From the NCBI GenBank assembly GCA_022560025.1, contig JAFISE010000043.1, positions 143,743 to 207,742 of the forward strand: a stretch of DNA of 64,000 bases, in the 5' to 3' direction. Position numbers and translations under genes: made by a program. Below, one piece after another: positions 33,145 through 42,673 of this stretch. The DNA comes from Stagonosporopsis chrysanthemi (lineage: Eukaryota; Ascomycota; Dothideomycetes; Pleosporales; Didymellaceae). Below the pieces are notes generated by a model, which saw nothing but the letters and a program-made list of their open reading frames with translations, ran no database searches and was not told where the DNA came from. Within the stretch, counting starts at the first letter, position 1; each line of letters begins with the position of its first letter.

Positions 33145-33385
33145 AGCTCTCTTTGCCTTTTGGCTTAGATCAAGTGTACGTTTATCTCTACCTTTCTAAT
33201 TATCATGTCTGTTACTGACTCCCATTTTAGGTAGTATCTGTTCTTTTCAGTTTAATCTCTGAAATTCCACTACGGTGGTTCAATGATTAAATTACTTTTT
33301 GCAACCAGCCTTTGGGTCACTGGGCTTGCTCATACTCATTGGCACAGTGTCGCCGGTATTGCACTACCTCCGGTGTACGCGAATT
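33145..33385 (+). ncRNA. U2: U2 spliceosomal snRNA, interrupted by an intron
   Basis: Two exons, about 33145-33175 and 33231-33385, together give an RNA of about 186 nt, the length I recall for fission yeast U2. Exon 1 has the 5' stem-loop (TTTGCCTTTTGGCTTAGATC). Joined to exon 2 it gives the conserved ATCAAGT-GTAGTATCTGTTC, including the GUAGUA that pairs with intron branch sites. Exon 2 continues with CTTTTCAGTTTAATCTCTGA (stem-loop IIa region), a CCAC-UACG-GGUG hairpin (IIb), an Sm-type site ACTTTTTGC, a stem-loop III-like region and the highly conserved stem-loop IV (CCGGTATTGCACTACCTCCGG at 33353-33373). U2 base-pairs with branch sites in the spliceosome. The exact 5' and 3' ends are estimates to within a few bases. 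Confidence 0.93.
33176..33230 (+). other. spliceosomal (GT-AG) intron inside U2 snRNA
   Basis: A 55-bp insertion starting GTACGT and ending CATTTTAG, with a branch-like TACTGAC (branch A about 33218) 12 nt before the acceptor. These match the introns of nearby protein genes. Removal restores the universal U2 sequence exactly at AAGT|GTAGTA. It cannot be part of mature U2, since it would split stem-loop I from the branch-recognition region. Confidence 0.9.
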
Positions 33386-35694
33386 TCTTTTCATTGAGAT
33401 GCTGGCCTTGTGCTGGTCCTTGAGGAAGAGCGTTGTTGAGTCCAGGTAGGACTGCCTACACTTGGTGTCACGGTTGGGCGGCAAATTTTTGCGCAGAGTT
33501 TTGCGCAGCCGCTTTCTAAGGTTGGAGCACCACGATTATCGCACAACAGTTTGCACGGTCAGGGATTGCCTTGCCTCGGATTTGCGCGAGGTTGCTGTTG
33601 CTGCACTTGTCGTAGCTGCAATGCACTTGTTTTTGAGAACACACTCTGGCTGTGTGCGCAGTGGTGGCGATCATCGGAGTTGAATATGCACGGTCTCACC
33701 TCAACTCACAAAGATACTTCCATCAGGCTGCTTCATCGCAGTGCGTCTGGTCAGGAAATCACACTCGAGTGCCTCGGTATTCTGTATGGCTAAGTGAAGC
33801 CTTTAAAATCTGCGATGCTTCATGCAAGAGTTCAATAGTGTCTGCAGCAGTCGCGAAAAATAGCAATCAGAGATCATTGGTGAGGTCTGGCTTTGGCAGA
33901 TCAGTAGGTCGCAACGACGTTGCTGCCATGAGCTTCTCTGCCGCCGCCGTTGATAACCTCATTGATACCGTCATTAGGCAAACCTGGGGCCACAAGCGCG
34001 GCACGCTTGACGAGCTGCGAACGTTACACTGGCCTCTATACCGATGATCTTCTCACTTGTTCTGCGCTTGTTTCAATGAGGTGCCTTGAGCGAAAACTTT
34101 TGTAACTCCGAGGCTCCTACGTGATTCTACCCAAGTACTCACGCATAACTTGTAGCCGCATCGTCAACATTGGAAGCGACAACTCCAGACAGAAGGCACG
34201 GCAGACAGTCAGCGCGGCTTTCATCGCAGCATTTGTCACGCTCAGCAAGGCGTATACTGCACAAGACAACTCGGCTTGTGTCTGGCTGCAGATCGTCGAG
34301 GGGAGCATCATTGTTCCCTGGCTGAGCCACCCAAGCCTCGTACGTAATGCCCCTAGAGTTCCTGGTGATCTAGCAATTTCCCTCTCGAATCACCACCCAT
34401 CCATCGTTCTGCACGCATATCGCGTGCCATCCGCCACAAGCATCCTAATCAGCCTCGGCATCCACAATAAGAATTTGGGTTTCAACATTAATCAACTACA
34501 CTATTACGGACCCCACGAGTACATACAACGACCGTGATTATTGAGGGTGTAATAAAAATCCCTGACCGTTCGCGTTCATCTTTTACCCTAGCACATCCAA
34601 GCATATGGGCCTTACTAAAATACGCCACACATCCCTCGCACCCACTTCCTCATCGGGACGACCTTTGGTTATTTCCACAACCGCTCTTCGAGCAAGACAG
34701 TGAGTCGGTTGACAGCAGATACACCATTAACAGACGAATCGCAATGCATCTTCGTAACCGTACGCACATTTGCCGGCGCTGTGCATAGCATTCTAGCGAT
34801 ACTGCAAATCTCGAAGTACAAATACACAAAACAGTTTCAACATGCAGTCAGTCTGAATAGACCTTAATGTCAATAAGCAACGCGGAAGATCTACCGGGTA
34901 TTATTGATCCCATCAGAATTCTGCGTCTGCTGTGGATTGCCACTCCTACTCTGGTCGCCGTGTGCCAAATACTAATGTTTGCTTCTACATATACCAGGCG
35001 TTCGGCCTCGTGTGTCAAATAGATGTGAATTGATCAAGGAATCTATAACGATCACTACCAGAAACTGCAGTTGAGGTGCTTCTTCGGTGGTGAATTACAT
35101 CACGCGCCATTGGGGGAGATGTCACCCCGCATTCCGCCACCGCGGGTTTGCTTGACTGACACATTCCTTCTGTGGACAAGATCGCCAAGCAGGATGCTAA
35201 ATGCAGGAACCTCTCTTGTTCTGGCAGGACCGGCACTTTTAGCGCAAGCAGAGCGTAAACTCCCCGTGGTGCGGCACAGCCTCGGCCTCTGGACAACTAC
35301 ATACACTTCTGGTTCGAACTTGGTTCTGCATCACAATTCCCGGAGAACCTTGCAAGTAACACTCCGGTCGGCAGGCCATTCGTGGGGTCGAGGATCGCCT
35401 TCATGGGTACGTCGATCACCCGCCGCCTTGCTGCAATTAGTATTTGCAGCGGTGCATTTCACCTTGCGTCCTCCAATGAAGTTTTGCGGATTCCACCATA
35501 GTCTACCTGCAGATAATACGAGCAGACGGCGATGAGCATATGTGCCTCGGTCGTCTGAACGGGGACCCAAGAGCGAAGCAATGTAGGTCGCTATAAGTAG
35601 GACTATGTCTGTTGCCCTGAAAGAGATCATCAGCTCTACCACAATTCAAACATATTCGAAAGCCTCACATCGCTCTTCGCTGAGCGTCTTCATC
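33386..35694. other. gene-poor stretch between U2 and the peroxygenase gene
   Basis: About 2.3 kb. Several short frames exist, none with domains or convincing coding character. A TATAAG at 35592-35597, about 100 bp before the peroxygenase ATG, is its likely TATA box. No repeat boundaries or transposon remnants were recognised by eye. Confidence 0.5.
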
Positions 35695-36966
35695 ATGCAG
35701 GCTCTTTCTCTTCTCCTTCTCTCAGCTTCTACTGTTTCGTCATACCCTTGGGTAGCCAGCCAGCCTGGTGTGGACTCCTCACTATTGGGGCGCCCTCGCA
35801 ACGTGAAGAGACAGGATAGTTGCCCCTTCAACGCGAACCATCAGCCTGCGGCTCCGTACAACTCCCAATATCCCTATACAGGTGCACGAAATGGTGCGCC
35901 AGGTACAGGCAAGGGTGGCATCAAGGTCCCTGCTGATGGTGATACTGCGCATGCTTTCCAAGCTCCAGGACCTAATGACATTCGCGGCCCATGCCCAGGC
36001 CTCAATGCTGCTGCCAATCATAATTTCCTGGCTCGCGATGGTATCACTACCTTCACTGAGCTTGTCGACGCTCAGCAGAATCTATACAACGTTGGCTGGG
36101 ATCTTGCTACGCTTCTGGCCACTCTTGGCGTCGTTGCTGATGGCGACATCGTGACCGGCAAGCTCAGCATCGGCTGTGATGCCACTTCACGTACAGCTAC
36201 CCTTGGTGGCGTTCTTGGCCGCCAGCCAGGCTTGAACGGCCACAACAAATTTGAGGGCGATTCCTCACTCACTCGCAACGACTACTTCACTCACAACGGC
36301 GATAATTACTCATTCAACGGCACCCTCTTTAAGCGGATGAAGGAGGTCGCAGACCGTGTATCGGGCGGCAACTTCGACCGCAACACACTCGCCGCGTATC
36401 GCAGCCAGCGATATGACGAGTCTGTCCAGGAGAACCCCAACTTCTTCTTCGGCCCGCTTGCCCTCTTGCTCTACGGTGCTGCATCCTTCTTGTACGAGCT
36501 CTTTCCTAGCTACGGTCCCGAGGGTGTACCCGACCTGAAGACCATCTCCTCATTCTTCGGTACCACTCAAGACTCGAATGGCAATTGGCAGACAGGCCCC
36601 GAGCGCATTCCAGATAACTGGTTCAACCGACGCGCACCCTACACCAACAACGATGTCACTCTCGAGATTCTGGCTCAGTATGTCCAGTACCCTAAGCTGT
36701 TCGGCGGAAACGTCGGCACGAACAACTTCGATGCCCTCTCCACGCCGTTTGGTCTTATCCGCGATGGCAAGCTTCCTGATGCCGCTACTGCCTCTGATGT
36801 TCTGTGCCTGCTATACCAGCTCGGCACTCAACCTGTTCCTTCAAGTTTGTCGGTCGTCACTACATTGCCCCTCTCACTCCTGAATTGGTCTGTGGGCAAG
36901 TTGAATCCGGTTTTCAAGAACGCTGGTTGTGCTCTTCGACCTGACCAGACTGCACCTCCCGCTTAA
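35695..36966 (+). CDS. secreted heme-thiolate peroxidase (Peroxidase_2; unspecific-peroxygenase-like)
   Basis: Intronless, 423 residues from the ATG at 35695; an in-frame ATG 90 bp upstream would only hide the signal peptide MQALSLLLLSASTVSS. A pro-region probably ends near the VKRQ site at about residue 38. The proximal heme ligand is Cys100 in RGPCPGLNAAANH. The distal side has E187-G188-D189 in FEGDSSLTRND, and R239 with E246 (seven apart) fit the acid-base pair. This EGD-R-E set is that of the long peroxygenases such as the Agrocybe enzyme; chloroperoxidase-type short members use EHD. Several Asn glycosylation sites (NYSF, NGTL) are present. The enzyme would oxygenate diverse substrates with H2O2 outside the cell. 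The substrate is unknown. Confidence 0.9.
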   Translation: MQALSLLLLSASTVSSYPWVASQPGVDSSLLGRPRNVKRQDSCPFNANHQPAAPYNSQYPYTGARNGAPGTGKGGIKVPADGDTAHAFQAPGPNDIRGPCPGLNAAANHNFLARDGITTFTELVDAQQNLYNVGWDLATLLATLGVVADGDIVTGKLSIGCDATSRTATLGGVLGRQPGLNGHNKFEGDSSLTRNDYFTHNGDNYSFNGTLFKRMKEVADRVSGGNFDRNTLAAYRSQRYDESVQENPNFFFGPLALLLYGAASFLYELFPSYGPEGVPDLKTISSFFGTTQDSNGNWQTGPERIPDNWFNRRAPYTNNDVTLEILAQYVQYPKLFGGNVGTNNFDALSTPFGLIRDGKLPDAATASDVLCLLYQLGTQPVPSSLSVVTTLPLSLLNWSVGKLNPVFKNAGCALRPDQTAPPA

Positions 36967-37499
36967 ACTCGTTGATGCTTGAATAGGTTGAAGAGCTTTC
37001 GCGCTCTCCCTTTTCGCACTGAGGGAAGTTCACTTCAAGACTGAAATATAGTATTCCAAGAAGAAAGCGTTTTTTCTTGGCGGCGACGAGACGATGATTG
37101 ATAGTCAGACATTCGATTCATAGTGCTAGCAAACTGGACGTTGGTAGTAAATTGTCGTTGAACTAGAGATTTTGATGCCAAAATCCTCGTTGACATGCTT
37201 GATACATCTCACAATTTGTGACCTTCGTACAAGATTGGAGAGTTCTTGTGAGCTGGAGGGTTGGTTGTGGTATTAATCCATGTCTGTGTATTCGAAGAAT
37301 AAGTCGAATGAATGCGCAGGAGTTACGGCCACCTCTCGAACGGTAACTTCACTCTATCCGTGTTCTAGTAGTCAATCCACTTCGACTTTATAAGTGGTAG
37401 TTGCTGGTTCATTGATAGACTCGTCAACAAACAGTAAGTCCCTACATTGCTGCCAATTTTTTCATGAAGATGTCCGTGAGTTTGATGTAAAAATGGGGT
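36967..37499. other. convergent 3' region
   Basis: 3' flanks of the peroxygenase gene and the PPxY membrane protein gene. No gene is seen. Confidence 0.5.
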
Positions 37500-38018
37500 T
37501 CAAGTTCTACTGGGCCAGACCGCAGGCGAATCATACGCAGGCGGCGCATCAGATGGCGGTGGGGCATCGGGCAACGGTCGATTCGCCATCAACCACTGCC
37601 TTCTCGTTTCGGGCGTCGTAGGATAAGCAGGTGCTGGTAGCTGGTACATCGGAGGGGCTGGTTCGCCCTCTCTCGCTTCTCTCTCTCTCCTTGCCTCCCG
37701 CTCGATTCCACCTTCCCAGCCCCGCGACACTCTGGCTTCCCTCGCCATCCTCGATCGTCTCTCTACGGCAGTTTCGCGGTATGCCGCCCGGCCATGCCAT
37801 CCTCCGTACACCCGTCGTTGCTCAGCTCGCTGACCTTCTAGGTCTTGCTGAAATTGTCCATGTTCGCTTTTACACCGGTGAATACAGATTGTTGTGATGA
37901 GGATGAGCGCGAATACACCGCAGAGAACGCCAATGAGAAGGCCCGTCCTTTGGCGACCTGAGATGTCTCCGTAGGTTGCTCGTGCAAATACTCGGGCGTA
38001 TGACGTGGTGTTGGCCAT
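37500..38018 (-). CDS. small single-pass membrane protein with PPxY motif
   Basis: Intronless, 172 residues. A short N-terminus (MANTTSYARVFARATYGD) is followed by one membrane helix (about 27-47, LLIGVLCGVFALILITTICI), a Cys/His pair, and a very charged Arg/Glu-rich cytosolic region. The C-terminal third is proline-rich with PPMYQ, PPAYDSP and related motifs. PPxY motifs bind WW domains of Rsp5/Nedd4 ubiquitin ligases, so an arrestin-like or vacuolar sorting adaptor is possible; this is inference. I recognise no named family, but similar small fungal membrane proteins with PPxY tails are common. Coding character (sustained low-complexity charged region and clean TM) supports a real gene. Confidence 0.72.
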   Translation of the reverse strand: MANTTSYARVFARATYGDISGRQRTGLLIGVLCGVFALILITTICIHRCKSEHGQFQQDLEGQRAEQRRVYGGWHGRAAYRETAVERRSRMAREARVSRGWEGGIEREARREREAREGEPAPPMYQLPAPAYPTTPETRRQWLMANRPLPDAPPPSDAPPAYDSPAVWPSRT

Positions 38019-38254
38019 GGTTTGTGAAGAAGGGTCGTTTGAAATAAATGGTTGATAGTGTTCTACGTCCTCGATGAGATTATGGAGGACGTGATTGATG
38101 ATGCGGTTGATGTTGCTCTCGGATGATGTGGTGTTGCTCCATGGACGTGAGATCTTGATGTTGCGGTGAGTGCGCGTATGTGTTACCTTTTATACAATCC
38201 TTTAGAAGGCATCACAACCAGGCCCCCCGTTTGGAGGTGGCTCCACTGTGTCGA

Positions 38255-38578
38255 CTAAGCCTCGCACATGGCTTCCCATGTTATCTTGTGAGCAGGGTTA
38301 CAGATATCTGCGTATTGAAGAGCTCTGTCATTGGCTTGGCTATGGCTCACGTGCGGCTGTGTTGGGCTGAGGCAACGGCTATGCGGCTCCAGAGTGGGAG
38401 GCCCCATGGTTCCCAGGCCGGAGATAGTTGTAAGGCTGTTCTGCGAGTCGTTGTCACTAAACACCCGGCGGAGCTCAGCGGCGCTCTTTAGAGAATGTTG
38501 GTTCAACAACATTAGGCTTTCAGGCATGCCTTGTTCGAAGAACGGTTGCGTGGCATTTGATGGGACAGGGCTGTCCAT
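38255..38578 (-). CDS. hypothetical 107-residue protein (weak)
   Basis: An ATG-initiated frame starting MDSPVPSNATQPFFEQGM with a Ser/Thr-rich middle (NSLTTISGLGTMGPPTL). No domain, signal peptide or membrane segment. It sits between two supported genes with space for its own promoter. I cannot tell it from a chance open frame. Confidence 0.25.
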   Translation of the reverse strand: MDSPVPSNATQPFFEQGMPESLMLLNQHSLKSAAELRRVFSDNDSQNSLTTISGLGTMGPPTLEPHSRCLSPTQPHVSHSQANDRALQYADICNPAHKITWEAMCEA

Positions 38579-39275
38579 ACACTCATGGTGAACACATTGT
38601 GAAATTTACACTGAAACCTGCACAAGACCAAACAAAGCCAGGGCTGGATACGGGCTGTCATAATAGCATGACTTCCATGTGCGTCACCTAACCAGTCTGC
38701 AGTCGCTACAAGCCGCATTCTGCATGACTTCTCCGCGGCGTCAGAAGCCTAAAGTAGAGCAACAATTGCTTATAACCCGATGGAACTAGCGTCGACATCA
38801 CCGTGGACTGTGCATTCAAACTGTCTTTGTATTTGTAGATTGTCTGCTTTTTCAAAGTAGGAAGAGGTGATGCTCCTTGTTTGGTGCTAGACAGGAATCA
38901 GGAACCCGCGTTGATTAGCCCAGAGTTGGGTGTGTGAGCCGGATGTAGGTCTTTCAAGCTCTTGGATCTCCAAAAGGCCTGTACACATTCACCTTGATCT
39001 GGACAGTTTCGTACACCGATGTTGTGCTGTAAATGTGAGGGTATGGAGATAAATGGCACTGGCGTCGAGTTCGTGAGTGTGCCTGCCAAGGCCGCCGCGA
39101 CCTCCGAGTGACCGCATAGCTCCCCCGAAGCTCCAGCCTCCAGCCTCCACTTGCGACCCCGCCAAGTTCCGCCTGAGGTACTCAGCCTACTGCTGCTCTT
39201 TCGCCTCGAATCGCCTTGATACTCGCTTTCAGACCGCACCTCGCGGCCGCCTCCAAAGTGCTCTAGGCAGCCACA
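38579..39275. other. intergenic, upstream of VPS29
   Basis: Promoter region of VPS29. No other feature is recognised. Confidence 0.5.
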
Positions 39276-40088
39276 ATGGCTTCGCGACTGGTGCTGGTCC
39301 TTGGCGACCTATTCATTCCAGATCGCGCTGCAGTATGTCATTCTAATACGAGTATGCCGCGCTTGACCTCACCAACTTACAGGCCAAATAGGACATCCCA
39401 GCGAAGGTACGAGCTGCCCGAGACTCACCACCACCACTTCCACCAGCCAACCCCGCGCCCCAGCCCTAATAGCACCGCGACTTACACTCTGCAGTTCAAA
39501 AAGCTTCTTGCGCCCGGCAAGATTGGACAGATTCTTTGTCTCGGGAACATCACAGACCGCGAAACATACGAGTTCTTGCGCGGCATAGCGCCCGACCTAC
39601 AAATCGTCAAGGGCGACTTCGATGTCGAAGCGCCAAACCTCGCTCTCTCTAAAGTCGTCACGCATGGATCGCTGCGCATAGGCTTCACACATGGTCACAC
39701 AATCATACCGCCCGGCGATGGCGACAGCTTACTGATTGCTGCTCGGCAGATGGATGTTGACATCCTGCTATGGGGTGGCACGCACAAATTTGAGGCATAC
39801 GAGATGGAGGGCAAATTCTTCGTGAACCCAGGTAGCGCAACAGGTGCCATGACGACAGGCTGGTGGACGGAAGACGAAGACCCCACACCGAGCTTTGTGC
39901 TCATGGACGTAAGTATCTCAGTGAGCGGGCGGGCTGCGCAATTGTGTCACGACCGGCTAACAACGGAGCAGGTCCAAGGTGACGTTCTTGTGCTTTACGT
40001 ATACCAGCTTCGAAAAGACGCGGAGGGGAACGAGAACGTCGCAGTGGAGAAGGTTTCGTTCAGGAAGAATGGTGGCGGCGCGGCGTAG
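39276..40088 (+). CDS. VPS29: retromer subunit Vps29
   Basis: Four exons (39276-39332, 39392-39406, 39495-39908, 39972-40088) give 200 residues. The protein begins MASRLVLVLGDLFIPDRAADIPAK and continues FKKLLAPGKIGQILCLGNI, the Vps29 metallophosphoesterase-like fold; further conserved parts are VKGDFD, FTHGH and LLWGGTHKF, then FVNPGSATGA. The fold keeps metal-ligand-like residues but is thought non-catalytic and binds Vps35 in the retromer, which retrieves receptors from endosomes. Exon 2 is a 15-nt microexon encoding DIPAK. All junctions are phase 0 and the whole span is one open frame, so an intronless reading (270 residues) is possible, but it breaks the conserved N-terminus. Confidence 0.92.
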   Translation: MASRLVLVLGDLFIPDRAAVCHSNTSMPRLTSPTYRPNRTSQRRYELPETHHHHFHQPTPRPSPNSTATYTLQFKKLLAPGKIGQILCLGNITDRETYEFLRGIAPDLQIVKGDFDVEAPNLALSKVVTHGSLRIGFTHGHTIIPPGDGDSLLIAARQMDVDILLWGGTHKFEAYEMEGKFFVNPGSATGAMTTGWWTEDEDPTPSFVLMDVSISVSGRAAQLCHDRLTTEQVQGDVLVLYVYQLRKDAEGNENVAVEKVSFRKNGGGAA

Positions 40089-40891
40089 GCATGAGTCTGA
40101 GTTAATAGACGGCAATGAAGAGGACCTTCCAGACTTGCTGCACCAAGCAGCGGTGAGGACGTGTTCGGGAATAAGCATCGTCCCAACTTTCAGCCGATAC
40201 TAGGCCATTACTTACGACACGTTAGCGTGGAAGATTGGAGGCATATTGTAGTCGCGTATTCCGCTGGCTGCCTTTGCAGCGTTCAAACGAAGCTAAACAT
40301 CTTCTAAGCTCTTCGATGCAGTACATGACGCAGCGATGAGGACCTAGCAATGCAGTGGCCTCGGTGCCTTTCCCAATAATTCAGCCAACGTCTCACTGCG
40401 TGCATGTTACAGGGCTGCAAGTTCGAAAATCCGTCCAAGCAAACGACGGTCGCGGTACATTGCCAACGAATCAGAACAATGCGCACACGCAAGGAGCATC
40501 GAGTCCTCTCTGCTGTGCCACGGAGGCTGCATGGCAGATTGCTCGCGGTTAGTCGCAGTATCTACGTAACTCAAGCTGCACAACGGGCATGATATTCAGA
40601 CACGTAGCCACTGCACATTTGTGCATATCTGTGTCTCCTATTCTGATGGAACCCCTGAAGATAGACCCTGTAGCTCCACCGAGGCCCATGCGAGCGTCCA
40701 TTTTGGATATACCCCACATTCTGTCAATTACGCCGTACTTGCGACGCTGGGCGAATGGTGGTCTGACCGTCATCCGGTGAGGCTCCGTGACACCGCGCAA
40801 CTCTCGTCGTACAGCTGGCAACTCGGCTCGAGCAAGCAAGCTTTTGTCTCGTACGGCGTGGAAATCCTTCCGACGTGCATTCCACTCCGCA
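40089..40891. other. convergent 3' region between VPS29 and HAL2
   Basis: No gene seen. Confidence 0.5.
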
Positions 40892-42022
40892 TCACTCTTG
40901 TCTCCAAGCGAGAACTTCCTTCACAGCCTGTTCCACCTTCTCGAACACGGATGGTAGCGCGGCTATCATGCCATAATTGCGCTCCCCTGAAATGTGACGG
41001 CCCTGTGCGTAGTCGATGTCCCCACCGTTGAAGTCTTTGATCAGTCCACCAGCTTCGGTGAAGAGAAGATGGCCACCGGCGTGATCCCATACGCACGTGT
41101 ATCTGTCGGCTGTCTTTGAAATGCGGACCATGACATCCGCACATCCAAGAGCAAGTGTTGCGTGCTTAATCTGTTGGGCCCAGATGATCGTCCCCGGCCA
41201 GCGCGAACCGAGTAGCTCGCACACAGCCTTGTGCTCTGCTTGCGACAGACTCGTTTTGCCCAATGTGCTCTCTACAAAGTTGAGCTCATCGGCCTTCTTC
41301 TCGGGCAAGGCGCTCAGCTCGATCTTGCGCGCGTCTCCCCAGCCGTGTTCTGTCATGCTTCTAACATATGTGCCTTCGCCCTTGACTGCAGATACTACAA
41401 CTCCATAGCCTTGTTCATCTACAAGGTCTTCATGCACTCTGCTGTGGCCCAACGGCCCATGAACATCGAAAGCCAGATTTGGACATCCAATGACTCCGAC
41501 CGCCTGCTTGCCATCGACCAGCAAGCATAGACACACGGCATACTGTTGACCCTTCATGAATGTCGCGGTGCCGTCTACAGGATCCATGACCCAGACCCGG
41601 CCCCGGGCCGTCTGCTCTCCTTTGCCGCCGCGATCAATGAGTTCGAACATTTCCTCTTTGCTGTCCGGGAACACAAGCGTCTGTGCACCGGCCGCTTCTT
41701 TCTTCTGCGCATCGCCATTCTCGGACCGCGATGCATGCAATGCTTTTGCGCGTAGTACAAGTTCCCACACTCTATCCGCTAGCGCAGCATCGGAGCGCAG
41801 CGCATCTGCGCTCTCCTCGCCGAGGAACTCGTCGTCCGGATAGACAGCGTGTATTGCGCTGATGAGGAGAGCCTGGGCCGCGAAATCGGCAATGGTCACA
41901 GGAGTGTCGTCGGCTTTCGACTCGGCGGAGACATTATTTTTCAGCGACCGAAGCACAGACTTCGTGAGGATGGAGGCATTGTGGACGGCGCTGAGGGCGA
42001 GGCTGAGCTCGGCGGTATACAT
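40892..42022 (-). CDS. MET22: 3'(2'),5'-bisphosphate nucleotidase (Hal2/Met22)
   Basis: Intronless, 376 residues from the ATG at 42022 (MYTAELSLALSAVHNAS); the longer frame upstream opens with TTG. Li+/Na+-sensitive phosphatase motifs: TIADFAAQ and FLGEES (metal-binding acidic residues), the core WVMDPVDGTATFMKG, and WDHAGGHLLFTEAGG near the C-terminus. The enzyme hydrolyses PAP, formed during sulfate assimilation, to AMP; in yeast it is the target of salt toxicity. There is a slight insertion with an alanine-rich stretch near residues 95-120 compared with yeast. The ATG choice is supported by homology starting within a few residues. Confidence 0.94.
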   Translation of the reverse strand: MYTAELSLALSAVHNASILTKSVLRSLKNNVSAESKADDTPVTIADFAAQALLISAIHAVYPDDEFLGEESADALRSDAALADRVWELVLRAKALHASRSENGDAQKKEAAGAQTLVFPDSKEEMFELIDRGGKGEQTARGRVWVMDPVDGTATFMKGQQYAVCLCLLVDGKQAVGVIGCPNLAFDVHGPLGHSRVHEDLVDEQGYGVVVSAVKGEGTYVRSMTEHGWGDARKIELSALPEKKADELNFVESTLGKTSLSQAEHKAVCELLGSRWPGTIIWAQQIKHATLALGCADVMVRISKTADRYTCVWDHAGGHLLFTEAGGLIKDFNGGDIDYAQGRHISGERNYGMIAALPSVFEKVEQAVKEVLAWRQE

Positions 42023-42652
42023 TGTAGCTGTGATGTTTTTCAAAAACTCAAATGGTGGGAACAATGTGAGCAAGGTCAGCGACGGCGAGTTTTTGGTTTT
42101 TGGTGGAGTGCTAGTTGAACATCATGTGCTTGGCGAAAGTCATACTTGTCCGACTCCATTTCGTGCTTTCTCTACGAGAAAGCTTGTGTATTTTGCCGAT
42201 CAGATTTATATGCTACCCTCACTATCTCAGTGCGCTTTACAATTGCTGCAGAACATAATTAAAGTCCATACTCTCAAGAATAGAGAGGAGTAAACACTAC
42301 GTGTCTGCGCGGAACACTTGGAAAAAAAGTGTCAGAGTTGTAGCCCGACTTGTGGAACTACTGTTCCCACTGACGACCACTGTAAAGAAACGAGCCTCTT
42401 TGTGTTCTTGCTTCTGACTGTACAAAGTGATAGCTCGAGAGAATTATATTGCAGTGGCCACGCAATTGGCTCGTGCCAGAAACAGAGCCTGTTGATACGT
42501 TGCACGCTAGGGTTTGGCGCGCCATGAGAACAAACAACAAGCCGCAACTCAGGGCCGATTGAAAGCCTTTTGATTCTTCAAGTCGAAATTGGTTGAGTTG
42601 TGCTCAGGTACGCTTCATGCCGCGCGCCGTCAGAGGCTCAGGGTCGCCCTTA

Positions 42653-42673
42653 GAACGGGAACGGGAACGGGAG
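42653..42673. repeat. (GAACGG)n hexanucleotide repeat
   Basis: About 3.5 copies of GAACGG in a gene-free region. Confidence 0.7.

Noticed and set aside
34505..34525. 15-mer GGACCCCACGAGTAC shared with 61260-61276
   Set aside because: A 15-nt match is expected a few times by chance in 64 kb and the flanks do not align, so it is not evidence for a repeat element.
35605..35694. Upstream in-frame ATG of the peroxygenase gene
   Set aside because: It would add 30 residues before a textbook signal peptide; the ATG at 35695 is preferred.
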